From UKL13-2 sp031414695 (GTDB lineage Bacteria > Pseudomonadota > Gammaproteobacteria > Burkholderiales > Usitatibacteraceae): 64,000 bases of DNA. Shown piece after piece: positions 23,368-32,800 of the stretch. A program made the translations under genes and the position numbers. The number at the start of each line of letters is the position of its first letter. The first letter of the stretch is position 1. Location: NCBI GenBank assembly GCA_031414695.1, contig JANNWG010000057.1, positions 61,217-125,216 on the forward strand, read 5' to 3'. The notes below the pieces were generated by a model. That model was not told the DNA's origin and made no database searches. It saw nothing but the letters and a program-made list of their open reading frames with translations.

Positions 23368-24585
23368 ATGGATTTTTCATATTCCCCACGCGTTATTGAA
23401 TTACAAGCGCGCATGAATCAATTTTTTGATTTACATATTTTCCCAAACGAAAAGCGCTTTTTTGATGAAATTGAGTCCAATACCAAAGCGGGCAAGCGCT
23501 GGACACAAGTTGCTGTGATTGAAGAATTAAAGCCGCTCGCTAAACAAGCAGGCTTGTGGAATTTATTTATGCCCGGTGAATTGGGTGCTAATTTGACCAA
23601 CCAAGAGTACGCGCCATTAGCTGAAATTACCGGGCAAGTGCCGTGGTCACCAGAGGTATTTAATTGCTCAGCACCAGATACGGGAAATATGGAAGTGCTC
23701 TCTCGCTATGGCACACCAGAGCAAAAAGCCAAATGGTTAACACCACTTCTAGATGGCACTATTCGCTCGGCCTTTGCGATGACCGAGCCAGAAGTTGCCT
23801 CATCCGACGCGACCAATATTGCCACTACCATTATTCGAGATGGTGACAGCTATGTGATCAATGGTCGTAAGTGGTGGATATCGGGCGCGGGTGATGCACG
23901 CTGCGCTGTTTATATCGTGATGGGTAAGACCGACACGACTGCCATTGCGCACTCGCAACAGTCGATGGTGTTAGTGCCTGCAGATACACAAGGGGTGACG
24001 ATTGTAAGACCACTCACCGTATTTGGCTATGACGACGCCCCGCATGGGCATTGTGAAATTGTCTTTGATAATGTGCGTGTGCCCGTTGAAAATATGTTGT
24101 TAGGCGAAGGCCGTGGTTTTGAAATCGCGCAAGGTCGCTTGGGGCCAGGCCGTATTCACCACTGTATGCGAATGATCGGTTTATCAGAACGTGCATTACG
24201 CCTGATGTGTCAGCGACTATCCTCGCGTACGGCGTTTGGTAAGCCTATAGCCGCACAATCTGTATGGCATGAGCGCATCGCTGAGTCGCGCTGCATGATT
24301 GATCAGGCGCGTTTACTCACGCTTAAAGCCGCCTACATGATGGATACGGTCGGCAATAAAGTGGCGCGTAGTGAAATCGCCATGATTAAAGTGGTTGCCC
24401 CCAATATTGCCGCACAAGTGATTGATTGGGCGATACAGGCGCACGGTGGTGGTGGCTTGTCAGATGATTTTCCGCTCGCCTACGCCTATACGTGGGCGCG
24501 TATTTTGCGTCTGGCGGATGGCCCGGATGAAGTGCATCGTCAGTCGATTGCGAAGTGGGAATTAGGCAAATATAAAGTTGCCTAA
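23368..24585 (+). CDS. Acyl-CoA dehydrogenase family protein (ACAD11-like)
   Basis: 405 aa; the ATG at 23368 starts MDFSYSPRVIELQARMNQFF, the family N-terminus, although the frame extends upstream into the previous gene. FAD and substrate motifs are visible: AFAMTEPEVASSDATN, INGRKWWISGAGD, GEGRGFEIAQGRLGPGRIHHCMR, SSRTAFGKP, IQAHGGGGLSDDFPLA and LADGPDEVHR. It oxidises acyl-CoA to enoyl-CoA, passing electrons to ETF. The chain-length specificity cannot be read. It pairs with the phosphotransferase gene upstream. Confidence 0.92.
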   Translation: MDFSYSPRVIELQARMNQFFDLHIFPNEKRFFDEIESNTKAGKRWTQVAVIEELKPLAKQAGLWNLFMPGELGANLTNQEYAPLAEITGQVPWSPEVFNCSAPDTGNMEVLSRYGTPEQKAKWLTPLLDGTIRSAFAMTEPEVASSDATNIATTIIRDGDSYVINGRKWWISGAGDARCAVYIVMGKTDTTAIAHSQQSMVLVPADTQGVTIVRPLTVFGYDDAPHGHCEIVFDNVRVPVENMLLGEGRGFEIAQGRLGPGRIHHCMRMIGLSERALRLMCQRLSSRTAFGKPIAAQSVWHERIAESRCMIDQARLLTLKAAYMMDTVGNKVARSEIAMIKVVAPNIAAQVIDWAIQAHGGGGLSDDFPLAYAYTWARILRLADGPDEVHRQSIAKWELGKYKVA

Positions 24586-24587
24586 GT

Positions 24588-24626
24588 GTGGCGGGAGTGG
24601 CGGGGAGTAGCGGGGAATGGCAGGGC
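24588..24626. repeat. Four imperfect 10-bp tandem repeats (GTGGCGGGGA type)
   Basis: GTGGCGGGA, GTGGCGGGGA, GTAGCGGGGA, ATGGCAGGGC follow the acyl-CoA dehydrogenase stop directly. Simple G-rich repeat, no obvious role. Confidence 0.7.
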
Positions 24627-24669
24627 CATATTGTCAGATAAGCGTCATGTATTCATCGTAGAATGATTT

Positions 24670-25467
24670 ATGCAAACTACATCGCATCTGCACTTTCTTA
24701 AGCAACGATTTTTAATCGTCTTTGCGCCGATTGTTGTGGCGATTTTGTCCGTTGGGTGCGCTTCAGTGCCACCAGCCGATGTCGCAAAACAGTCGCAAAT
24801 AACTGCTTTTTCGGCGTCAACGAATAGTTTAACGGCGACCCCGCCTGCATGGCCACCTACGTGGCAGCCTTGGATTATTTCGCGATTTAATCAGCGTACC
24901 CAGTACCAAATGGTGGATGACAATGGCAGGCAGGTATTGCGAGCCTACTCTGACAAGGCGGCGTCTGGCTTATTGCAAGAGGTTGCCATAGATCCGCTGT
25001 TAGCGCCATATTTACGTTGGCAGTGGAAAGTACCTAAATTATTGTTGGGCGCTGATTTATCGGTGCGCGGTATGGATGATTCCCCTGTGCGGGTGATCGT
25101 GAGTTTTGATGGCGACCATCAAAAGCTAGATGTGGAAGACCGTGCGGTAGGGGACATGGTTAAATTATTTAGCGGACGTGCGATGCCTTATGCGTCGCTC
25201 ATGTATGTGTGGGATAACAAGCTCGCGGTAAACACGATGCTTGATAACGCTTACTCGTCACGCGCCAAAATGATCGTGGTGGAAAGTGGTGATGGCCGCG
25301 CGGGAAAATGGCTTAATTTCAGCCGCAATATCGTGAATGATTTTAAGCGCGCCTTCGGTGAGCTGCCGGGTCAAATCATTTCAATTGCCGTGATGACCGA
25401 TAGTAATCGCACTGAGACCGAGGCTATTGCTTACTATGGCGATATCGTGCTGGGTACAGAGCCATGA
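24670..25467 (+). CDS. DUF3047 lipoprotein
   Basis: 265 aa. A hydrophobic signal (FLIVFAPIVVAILSVGCAS) with a lipobox Cys near residue 30 marks an exported lipoprotein. The body matches DUF3047: LRAYSDKAASGLLQEV, PYLRWQWKVPKLL, SPVRVIVSFDG, LMYVWDNKLAVNTMLDNAYSSRAKMIVVESG, FGELPGQIISIAVMTDSNRTETEAIAYYGDI. The fold is predicted lectin-like in this family but the function is unknown. It is convergent with the barstar gene. Confidence 0.85.
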   Translation: MQTTSHLHFLKQRFLIVFAPIVVAILSVGCASVPPADVAKQSQITAFSASTNSLTATPPAWPPTWQPWIISRFNQRTQYQMVDDNGRQVLRAYSDKAASGLLQEVAIDPLLAPYLRWQWKVPKLLLGADLSVRGMDDSPVRVIVSFDGDHQKLDVEDRAVGDMVKLFSGRAMPYASLMYVWDNKLAVNTMLDNAYSSRAKMIVVESGDGRAGKWLNFSRNIVNDFKRAFGELPGQIISIAVMTDSNRTETEAIAYYGDIVLGTEP

Positions 25468-25480
25468 GCGAATTAAAAAT

Positions 25481-25921
25481 TTAAATTGCCTTCATCCCTG
25501 CTGGCATATGTTTACCTGACAACAATACCAACATCGATTGTCCCTCGCGTTTCCAGAAATCAATCGCGTCTTGAAATAATTCAATTACGGTTTCGAGCTC
25601 GCTCTCATGGTGTTGGGCGAATGCGTCTGTGTGATCAAAATAAATGCAGTAGCCTTGGGCTTTCACCCATTCCATATCGGTGATGCAATCGTAGAAAGCG
25701 TCCCAATTGTTGCCGAAATGCGAGGGGAATTTCATTGCGACGGATGCATGATTTAGAAATTGCGCTTTGCCCTCAATTTTTTGACCTTCGAGATGAAAAA
25801 AAGCCATGCCTTTCGCGCGGGCCAGCTTGCCGAGCTCGGTTGTACTGGCGTGCGATTTCAGCCAATAAACACCGCGTGGTAAGTCGCTGGAAAGTATATT
25901 TTTGAGATCCATCGAGGGCAT
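25481..25921 (-). CDS. Barstar family ribonuclease inhibitor
   Basis: 146 aa with AAGGAG 7 nt before the ATG. The second half carries the barstar core: ...FPSHFGNNWDAFYDCITDMEW, equivalent to the region that plugs the barnase active site, followed by the long helix (ESELETVIELFQDAIDFWKR) and a final strand SMLVLLSG. No signal peptide, so it is cytoplasmic. It begins 3 nt after the stop of the secreted RNase gene, the order nuclease-inhibitor, and should protect the producer from its own enzyme before export. Confidence 0.9.
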   Translation of the reverse strand: MPSMDLKNILSSDLPRGVYWLKSHASTTELGKLARAKGMAFFHLEGQKIEGKAQFLNHASVAMKFPSHFGNNWDAFYDCITDMEWVKAQGYCIYFDHTDAFAQHHESELETVIELFQDAIDFWKREGQSMLVLLSGKHMPAGMKAI

Positions 25922-25924
25922 GAT

Positions 25925-26323
25925 TTACTCCTTGATTCGCTTGAAAGATGCATAGTGATCCGCCGTATAAAAGCAACTAGACTTTTGTATGCTTGTGAGC
26001 TCACCACCGCAAACAATGCGTCGCGCTCCACGGTCGCGAGAGCCAGGTGTTTTGACGGTAAATTCTTTATAGTAGCCGCGTGCTTGTTTAGGCAATATGC
26101 GTTCACGGTTGCCAAAAATAGTACCGTCTTTGGAATAGGGAAAAGGCCCGCCTTTACGAATAAGCGCTAGCGTATCGCGCCCTTGTAGTGGCAATTCGCC
26201 AACCGGTATTTCACCAATGCTTGTGACCTTTTGCGTGCTTTCACGGGCAACACTGGCGGTGCCAACAAGCACCGAAATAGTGAGCGTCAACGCACAAATG
26301 ACGGCAATAATGGTTTTTAACAT
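25925..26323 (-). CDS. Secreted barnase/RNase T1-type ribonuclease
   Basis: 132 aa: signal peptide MLKTIIAVICALTLTISVLV.. and a 100-residue nuclease domain. The microbial RNase pattern is present: LPLQGRDTLALIRKGGPFPY, a guanine-recognition-type loop (DGTIFGNRERILP), catalytic Glu in YYKEFTVKTPG, Arg in RGARRIVCGG and His in YTADHYASF. Two Cys (CGG, SCF) could form a disulfide in the periplasm. It is guanine-preferring RNA cleavage by family. It could act in nutrition, competition or surveillance; the intact barstar partner argues that it is active. Confidence 0.9.
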   Translation of the reverse strand: MLKTIIAVICALTLTISVLVGTASVARESTQKVTSIGEIPVGELPLQGRDTLALIRKGGPFPYSKDGTIFGNRERILPKQARGYYKEFTVKTPGSRDRGARRIVCGGELTSIQKSSCFYTADHYASFKRIKE

Positions 26324-26339
26324 GTTTGGTAAACTCTTT

Positions 26340-26390
26340 TATTGGCGGGCATTTCGGAGCAATATGTGCCTGAGATGCACGCTGTTATTG
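26340..26390. repeat. Palindromic intergenic repeat, copy D
   Basis: TATTGGCGGGCATTTCGGAGCA is mirrored by TGCCTGAGATGCACGCTGTTATT. Located between the RNase start and the fur stop. Confidence 0.6.
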
Positions 26391-26398
26391 GGGTTTGT

Positions 26399-26836
26399 CT
26401 ATTTTATATCGGCTTCTCTGTTTGGACATTTTACTTTGGTGCAATCCGCATACAAATATAGCGAATGATCGTGCAAATTAAAGCCACGATCTTTGGCGAT
26501 TTTGTGTTGACGTTTTTCAATTTCGGCGTCAAAAAATTCTTCCACTTTGCCGCACTGCAAACACACCAAATGATCGTGATGGTTGCCTTCGTTTAATTCA
26601 AATACAGCGCGACCACCTTCGAAATGGTGACGTTGCAGTAGCCCCGCTTGTTCAAACTGTGTAAGCACACGATACACAGTGGCTAAACCAATATCAGCAT
26701 TTTCATTGAGCAACAATTTATAGACATCTTCAGCCGTCATATGGCGTACTTTTGAGCTTTGAAAAAGCTCAAGTACCTTTAGGCGGGGTAGTGTGGCTTT
26801 GAGGCCGATGGTGCGTAGGTCTTTCGAATCTGACAT
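26399..26836 (-). CDS. fur: Ferric uptake regulator
   Basis: 145 aa. The winged helix (1-85) includes KATLPRLKVLELFQ and the recognition helix region GLATVYRVLTQFEQAGL. The dimerisation/metal domain has HHFEGGRAVFEL, NHHDHLVCLQCGKVEEF and a C-terminal Cys pair (ADCTKVKC), the usual regulatory and structural metal sites. Represses iron-uptake genes when Fe(II)-loaded. Divergent from bamE, an arrangement conserved across Betaproteobacteria. I do not see a convincing Fur box in the 148-bp fur/bamE gap. Confidence 0.96.
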   Translation of the reverse strand: MSDSKDLRTIGLKATLPRLKVLELFQSSKVRHMTAEDVYKLLLNENADIGLATVYRVLTQFEQAGLLQRHHFEGGRAVFELNEGNHHDHLVCLQCGKVEEFFDAEIEKRQHKIAKDRGFNLHDHSLYLYADCTKVKCPNREADIK

Positions 26837-26901
26837 TGTTAAATCCTTTATTCACCACATCATAGCGCGGAATCATTAAGTAGATACAGTCTAGAGCAGA
26901 A

Positions 26902-26929
26902 GTGACGGTAACAGCTCGTCAGGTATAAT
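26902..26929 (+). promoter_or_regulatory. Predicted sigma-70 promoter of bamE
   Basis: GTGACG, a 16-bp spacer and a consensus TATAAT at 26924-26929, about 55 bp before the bamE start. Confidence 0.5.
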
Positions 26930-26984
26930 TTTGCACAAGTTTTGACTTTATTTGCTGTCTTCGGCTAAACGCTTTTAGGATTTT

Positions 26985-27410
26985 ATGAAATTGCCTACTT
27001 TTATTCTTGCGCTATTAACTGCACTAAGCATGACGGCGTGCTCCCAATTTGGTGTTTATCGGCTCGACGTTCAGCAGGGCAATTTAGTCACGCAAGAGCA
27101 GCTTGCCAAGGTCAAGCCCGGTATGTCGCGTATTGAAGTCAGAAATATTTTGGGCACACCACTTCTACAAGATGCATTTCACGCCAATCGCTGGGATTAC
27201 GCCTATCGTGATGATCGTAATACCGAACGCAGACTCAATCCGTTTGGCCGTGAATCGCAGCAATTTACAGTCACTATCTTGTTTGAGAGTGAAAAAGTAA
27301 CGCGTATTTCAGGCGAAGCGTCAGCAGTTGAAATATTAACTGGAGGTGGCGAGCGTCGCAAGACACCAGATGCCACCCCGCCTGGTGCACCACCAGAGCC
27401 TAAAAAATAA
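26985..27410 (+). CDS. bamE: Outer membrane assembly lipoprotein BamE (OmlA)
   Basis: 141 aa. Signal peptide with lipobox LSMTACS places a lipidated Cys near residue 19. The SmpA/OmlA domain follows: GNLVTQEQLAKVKPGMSR, ILGTPLLQDAFHANRWDY, then a beta strand TVTILFESEKVTRI. BamE is a lipoprotein of the BAM complex that folds outer-membrane beta-barrels. A Pro-rich tail (PDATPPGAPPEPKK) extends past the domain. dapB follows after 21 bp. Confidence 0.93.
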   Translation: MKLPTFILALLTALSMTACSQFGVYRLDVQQGNLVTQEQLAKVKPGMSRIEVRNILGTPLLQDAFHANRWDYAYRDDRNTERRLNPFGRESQQFTVTILFESEKVTRISGEASAVEILTGGGERRKTPDATPPGAPPEPKK

Positions 27411-27431
27411 ATCTTATGGTCAAAGCCCCGC

Positions 27432-28166
27432 ATGTTTAATATTGCCATTGCTGGCGCGAATGGACGCATGGGGCAGATGTTAGTTGATGCCGCTAATCGT
27501 GATGTCGCGATTAGCCGTGCTATAGCGTTTAACCGAGGCGACGATATTGAAGCCGCGCTTAACGGCGCTAAAGTATTGATTGATTTCACGCGGCCAGCGG
27601 CAACAATCGCCTATGTTGATGTTTGTGTCAGGCTCGGTGTGAACGCGGTCATTGGTACCACCGGGCTGTCAGTGGACGAAAAAAAAATTATTGCAGATGC
27701 GGCTAATCGTATTGCGATCGTATTAGCCCCCAACACCAGCTTAGGCGTCAATGTTACGGCTCAACTTGTTGCTACTGCCGCCGCCGCGCTAGGGCTTGAT
27801 GCTGATATTGAAATCTACGAAGCACATCACAAAATGAAAGTTGATGCGCCTTCGGGAACCGCGTTAATGCTAGGTGAAACCGCTGCCTCTGCGCGCGGAC
27901 AAGTCCTCGCTGACGTTGCCGTATTTGATCGTCATGCCAAACATGGCGCTCGTGAAACGGGCTCTATTGGTTTCACCTCCATCCGAGCGGGCGATATTAT
28001 TGGCGATCACACCGTATTTTTTGCCCTCGATGGTGAGCGTATCGAAATTACCCATAAATCACAATCGCGCTCTACTTATGCCATTGGTGCGCTACGCGCG
28101 GCAAAATTTTTGCGCGATAAATCGTCTGGTTTATACAATATGCAAGATGTTTTGGGGCTGAAATGA
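27432..28166 (+). CDS. dapB: 4-hydroxy-tetrahydrodipicolinate reductase, compact form
   Basis: 244 aa, about 25 fewer than typical (E. coli 273). NAD(P)-binding GANGRMGQ at the N-terminus, VLIDFTRP, GTTGLS, APNTSLGVNV, the catalytic EAHHKMKVDAPSGTAL and GFTSIRAGDIIGDHTV are all present. The shortening lies between the first strand pair (RAIAFNRG) and DDIEAAL, where most DapB proteins have an extra loop. It catalyses the reductase step to lysine and diaminopimelate and shares the pathway with lysC. It follows bamE closely, likely on the same transcript. Confidence 0.94.
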   Translation: MFNIAIAGANGRMGQMLVDAANRDVAISRAIAFNRGDDIEAALNGAKVLIDFTRPAATIAYVDVCVRLGVNAVIGTTGLSVDEKKIIADAANRIAIVLAPNTSLGVNVTAQLVATAAAALGLDADIEIYEAHHKMKVDAPSGTALMLGETAASARGQVLADVAVFDRHAKHGARETGSIGFTSIRAGDIIGDHTVFFALDGERIEITHKSQSRSTYAIGALRAAKFLRDKSSGLYNMQDVLGLK

Positions 28167-28187
28167 GGGTTTGCGATGACTTTTTCA

Positions 28188-28216
28188 TTGCTGAAAGCAC
28201 CTGTTTCGGGTAAAAT
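28188..28216 (+). promoter_or_regulatory. Predicted carAB promoter
   Basis: TTGCTG (28188-28193), 17-bp spacer, TAAAAT (28211-28216). Initiation would be near 28223, leaving a leader of about 165 nt before carA. Confidence 0.6.
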
Positions 28217-28234
28217 TTCACTTTAATCGCGTCA

Positions 28235-28312
28235 GTGCAAACATCTCTTTGCACTACGTCAAACGCGGGAAAGCGCAATGGGTAAAACCCCCAAACGCCT
28301 TTCCCGTTTTTT
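28235..28312 (+). terminator. carA leader hairpins with intrinsic terminator (attenuator-like)
   Basis: Hairpin GTGCAAA/TTTGCAC (28235-28254) is followed by a stem CGGGAAAG (28266-28273)/CTTTCCCG (28299-28306) ending in TTTTTT. The terminator sits downstream of the predicted promoter and upstream of carA, so it could end dapB transcripts or attenuate carAB. Confidence 0.65.
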
Positions 28313-28388
28313 ATGCCCGCTCGTAATTCATGTGCTTCGCAGCACATCGGGATGCGAATAAATTTGACTGATGAATCTGGAGTTTTCT

Positions 28389-29543
28389 GTGCTAACAAAA
28401 CCGTTCCCGCCCGCTGTTTTAGTTCTTGCTGACGGTACTGTATTCAAAGGCACTGCCATTGGCGCACTCGGCCATACGGTCGGTGAAGTGGTTTTTAATA
28501 CTGCCATGACTGGCTATCAAGAGATTTTGACTGACCCATCCTACATGGGGCAAATTGTCACGTTAACCTATCCGCATATTGGTAATGTCGGCATCAATAG
28601 CGAAGATAACGAATCGACAAAAGCGTACGCAGCAGGGTTAATCATTCGCGACTATCCCTTGCTGGTATCAAATTTCCGTAGTGAAGAATCGCTGCATGAT
28701 TATTTAGTGCGTCAAAATATTGTGGCATTGGCGGATATCGACACGCGTCGCCTCACGCGCCATACGCGCGAGCACGGCGCACAAAACGGCTGTATTTTGG
28801 TGGGTGAAGTTAATGATGCGTCTATTGCGCTAGCACGTGATAAAGCCATCGCCGCGCCAAAGATGGTTGGGCTTGATTTAGCAAAAATAGTCACTTGCAA
28901 TGCGCCCTACGAGTGGAATAGCAGCACGTGGGCATTGGGTGTCGGCTTTCACGCAATAACCGAGCATAAATTTCATGTTGTCGCCTATGACTATGGCGTC
29001 AAGCAAAATATTTTACGCATGCTCGCTGATCGCGGCTGCAAGGTGACGGTGGTGTCCGCTAAAACATCGGCTGCCGATGTGCTGATGATGCAGCCTAATG
29101 GCGTATTTTTATCCAATGGGCCAGGCGACCCTGAGCCTTGCGATTACGCCGTGTTGGCGATTAAACAAATACTAGATAAAAATGTACCGATCTTTGGTAT
29201 TTGCCTAGGCCATCAATTGCTCGGCCTCGCGGCGGGTGCTAAGACCGTCAAAATGAAATTTGGCCATCACGGCGCAAACCACCCGGTGCAAGATTTGGAT
29301 TCAAAAAAAGTGTTTATCACCAGCCAAAATCATGGCTTTGCAGTGGATGAATCAACATTGCCCGCGAACGTTCGCGTTACGCACAAATCATTGTTTGACG
29401 GCACTTGCCAAGGTATCGCGCTGACCGATAAACCTGCGTTCAGTTTTCAAGGCCATCCAGAGGCCAGCCCTGGGCCGCATGAGGTGAGTTATTTGTTTGA
29501 TCGCTTCATTGCAATGATGCAGACAGGATATGCGCGTGGATAG
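28389..29543 (+). CDS. carA: Carbamoyl-phosphate synthase small (glutaminase) subunit
   Basis: 384 aa from a GTG at 28389 with GGAG 6 nt upstream; an in-frame ATG at 28371 has no RBS and would itself overlap that GGAG. N-terminal domain: VLADGTVFKG, TGYQEILTDPSY. Class I glutamine amidotransferase domain: FLSNGPGDPEP, FGICLGHQLLGLA (nucleophile Cys), FSFQGHPEASPGPHE (catalytic His/Glu). It releases ammonia from glutamine for CarB in arginine and pyrimidine synthesis. Confidence 0.94.
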   Translation: MLTKPFPPAVLVLADGTVFKGTAIGALGHTVGEVVFNTAMTGYQEILTDPSYMGQIVTLTYPHIGNVGINSEDNESTKAYAAGLIIRDYPLLVSNFRSEESLHDYLVRQNIVALADIDTRRLTRHTREHGAQNGCILVGEVNDASIALARDKAIAAPKMVGLDLAKIVTCNAPYEWNSSTWALGVGFHAITEHKFHVVAYDYGVKQNILRMLADRGCKVTVVSAKTSAADVLMMQPNGVFLSNGPGDPEPCDYAVLAIKQILDKNVPIFGICLGHQLLGLAAGAKTVKMKFGHHGANHPVQDLDSKKVFITSQNHGFAVDESTLPANVRVTHKSLFDGTCQGIALTDKPAFSFQGHPEASPGPHEVSYLFDRFIAMMQTGYARG

Positions 29544-29574
29544 TGCGCTATCCGTTGAATACGCACGATCAGCC

Positions 29575-29608
29575 CCTTCCCCTGGCGACAGGGGAAGGTT
29601 GGGATGGG
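29575..29608. repeat. Hairpin repeat related to the 9011-9160 element
   Basis: CCTTCCCCTG (29575-29584) pairs perfectly with CAGGGGAAGG (29589-29598), followed by TTGGGATGGGG. The hairpin plus GGGATGGGG order is the inverse of the hairpin/CCATCCCC layout at 9011-9160, so these are probably the same dispersed family. Confidence 0.6.
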
Positions 29609-29661
29609 GTCGATTATTGAACGGAGCACAGTTCGTTGCTTTTTTATCTCGCAGATCATTG

Positions 29662-29781
29662 CAGGCGGTGAAGCGGAGTGCGGCAAGATTTCCGACCGAT
29701 TTTGTTTTTCCTCCTACAGAACAAGAGTTTACAAACTTGAGGTCACAATTTGTAACCTTAAGTTGGGGTGACGCGCGCAAA
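29662..29781 (+). pseudogene. Relic of an ORF6N-domain protein
   Basis: Within the 295-bp carA-carB gap, one frame reads LQAVKRSAARFPTDFVFPPT followed by EQEFTNLRSQFVTLSWG. This matches the conserved core of ORF6N domains (VKRNxxRFPxDFMFxLTxEE, NLRSQxxTSSWGG). ORF6N is a DNA-binding domain of phage and accessory proteins. The start and the rest of the domain are missing and the upstream part runs through the hairpin repeat, so it is a fragment, not a gene. Confidence 0.7.
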
Positions 29782-29838
29782 CAGATGCCAAGCCAAAACG
29801 CAAAATTGGATTTACCTAAATAACAACGCGACAACGAC

Positions 29839-32800
29839 ATGCCAAAACGTACAGACATCAAATCCATCCTCATCATCGGTTCCGGCCCTATTGTTATCGG
29901 GCAGGCGTGTGAATTCGATTACGCGGGCGCACAGGCGTGTAAGGCGCTTCGTGACGAGGGCTACAAAGTTATTTTGATTAACTCCAACCCCGCCACCATC
30001 ATGACCGACCCTGAAATGGCGGACGTGACCTACATCGAGCCGATTACGTGGAAGGTGGTTGAAAAAATTATAGAAAAAGAGCGCCCGGATGCGCTGCTAC
30101 CAACCATGGGCGGGCAGACCGCGCTTAATTGCGCGCTCGATTTAGCCAAGTATGGCGTGCTTGAAAAATATAATGTCGAGATGATTGGCGCGACCAAAGA
30201 GGCGATTGATAAAGCTGAGGATCGCGAAAAATTTAAGAAAGCGATGACTAAAATTGGGCTTGCCTCTGCGCGCTCGATGATCGCGCATTCGATGGAAGAA
30301 GCCTTGCAAGTGCAAGCCAGTATTGGTTTTCCAGCCATCATTCGCCCCAGCTTTACGATGGGCGGCTCGGGTGGCGGCATCGCGTATAACCGCGATGAAT
30401 TTGTCGAAATCTGTGAACGTGGATTAGAAGCGTCGCCAACAAAAGAATTGTTGATTGAAGAGTCGCTACTTGGTTGGAAAGAGTTTGAGATGGAAGTGGT
30501 GCGCGACAAAGCGGACAACTGCATCATCATTTGCTCAATCGAAAATCTCGACCCGATGGGCGTTCACACAGGTGACTCCATCACCGTCGCCCCCGCGCAA
30601 ACATTGACGGATAAAGAATATCAAATCATGCGTAACGCCTCCATTGCAACGCTGCGTGAGATTGGCGTGGAGACAGGCGGCTCGAATGTGCAATTTGCGG
30701 TGAACCCAAAAGATGGCCGCATGGTGGTGATTGAGATGAATCCGCGTGTGTCACGTTCATCCGCGCTCGCGTCGAAAGCGACTGGCTTCCCGATTGCAAA
30801 AATCGCGGCAAAGTTAGCAGTGGGCTACACGCTCGATGAATTAAAAAATGATATTACCGGTGGTGCGACACCTGCCTCTTTTGAACCGTCAATTGATTAT
30901 GTCGTGACCAAAGTGCCGCGCTTTGCGTTTGAAAAATTTCCGCAGGCCGATGATCGCCTAACCACACAAATGAAGAGTGTTGGTGAGGTGATGGCGATAG
31001 GCCGTAACTTCCAAGAGAGTCTGCAAAAAGCATTACGTGGCTTAGAAACAGGCGTGGATGGCTTTAACTTAAAAACGGTTGACCCTGAAAAAATTGGCGA
31101 TGAATTAGCATACCCGCGAGGCGAACGGCTTTGGTATGTGGCTGATGCGTTTGGTATCGGCATGTCAATGGAAGAAATCTACGGATACACCAAAATTGAC
31201 CCATGGTTTTTGGTGCAGATTGAAGACTTAGTCAAAACAGAATTGGCTGTTGAAAAGAAAAAACTCAACGACATTGATGCAGATGAATTGCGTGCATTAA
31301 AGCGTAAGGGATTCTCAGATCGCCGATTGGCGCACCTGTTGAAGGTAAAAGAGTCGGAAGTGCGCGCCAAACGCCATGCCTCAAATATTCGCCCTATTTA
31401 TAAACGTGTCGATACTTGCGCTGCTGAGTTTGCTACCTCAACCGCGTATATGTATTCAAGCTACGACGAAGAGTGCGAGTCGAAGCCAACGAATAATAAA
31501 AAAATTATGATTTTGGGCGGGGGGCCAAATCGTATCGGGCAGGGCATTGAGTTTGATTATTGTTGCGTACACGCGGCACTTGCGTTACGTGACGACGGCT
31601 ATGAAACCATCATGGTCAACTGCAATCCTGAGACTGTTTCAACCGATTACGATATTTCGGATCGTTTATATTTTGAGCCGCTCACGCTAGAAGATGTGTT
31701 GGAAATTGTTGCGATTGAAAAACCAGTCGGCGTGATTGTGCAATTTGGCGGACAAACGCCACTGAAACTCGCGCGTGATTTAGAGGCGAATGGCGTACCG
31801 ATTATCGGTACCACGCCGGACATGATCGACATGGCCGAAGACCGTGAACGTTTCCTAAAAATGATTCACGATTTGAAGTTGCGTCAGCCGCCAAACCGCA
31901 CTGCGCGTACCAATGAAGAAGCAATCATCAAAGCGCGTGAAATTGGTTATCCGCTAGTGGTGCGGCCGAGCTATGTGCTCGGTGGCCGTGCGATGGAGAT
32001 CATTCATGTTGAGTCAGACCTTGAGCGCTATATGCGTGAAGCGGTAAAAGTGTCTAACGATTCGCCAGTCTTGCTTGATCGCTTTTTGAATGACGCGATT
32101 GAGGTCGATGTTGATGCGGTGAGTGATGGCGTTGATGTCGTCATCGGCGGCATCATGGAGCACATCGAGCAGGCAGGTGTGCATTCGGGTGACTCCGCGT
32201 GCTCGCTGCCGCCATTCTCACTCTCAGACGAATTGCAAGATGAGCTGCGCCGCCAAACAGTGGCAATGGCAAAAGGCTTAAATGTGATCGGCTTAATGAA
32301 TGTGCAATTCGCCATTAAAAAAGAAAATGGCGAGGATATTGTCTATGTGTTGGAAGTAAATCCACGCGCTTCACGAACGATACCGTTTGTGTCGAAAGCC
32401 ATCGCTGCACCACTCGCCAAAATTGCTGCACGCGCGATGGCGGGGCAGTCACTTAAGTCACAAGGCTTCACACAAGAAATCACGCCGCATTATTATTCGG
32501 TCAAAGAAGCCGTATTCCCGTTCATCAAATTTCCAGGTGTAGATGTTATTCTCGGCCCCGAAATGAAGTCAACAGGCGAAGTCATGGGCGTGGGCAAAAC
32601 ATTCGCCGAAGCATTTGTAAAATCGCAAATGGGTGCAAGTATTAAATTGCCCGCTACTGGAATAAATGCGGGCAAAGTATTTATCTCAGTGAGAAATCAA
32701 GATAAACCCAAGGTGGAAGAAATCGCCCGCGTACTCATTGACCTAGGTTTTTCAATTGTCGCCACCAAAGGCACTGCCACACATTTAGTGAAGGCCGGAA

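Noticed and set aside
29388..29876. 162-codon minus-strand ORF across the carA-carB junction
   Set aside because: It overlaps the end of carA, the hairpin repeat and the start of carB in antisense, with no family features.
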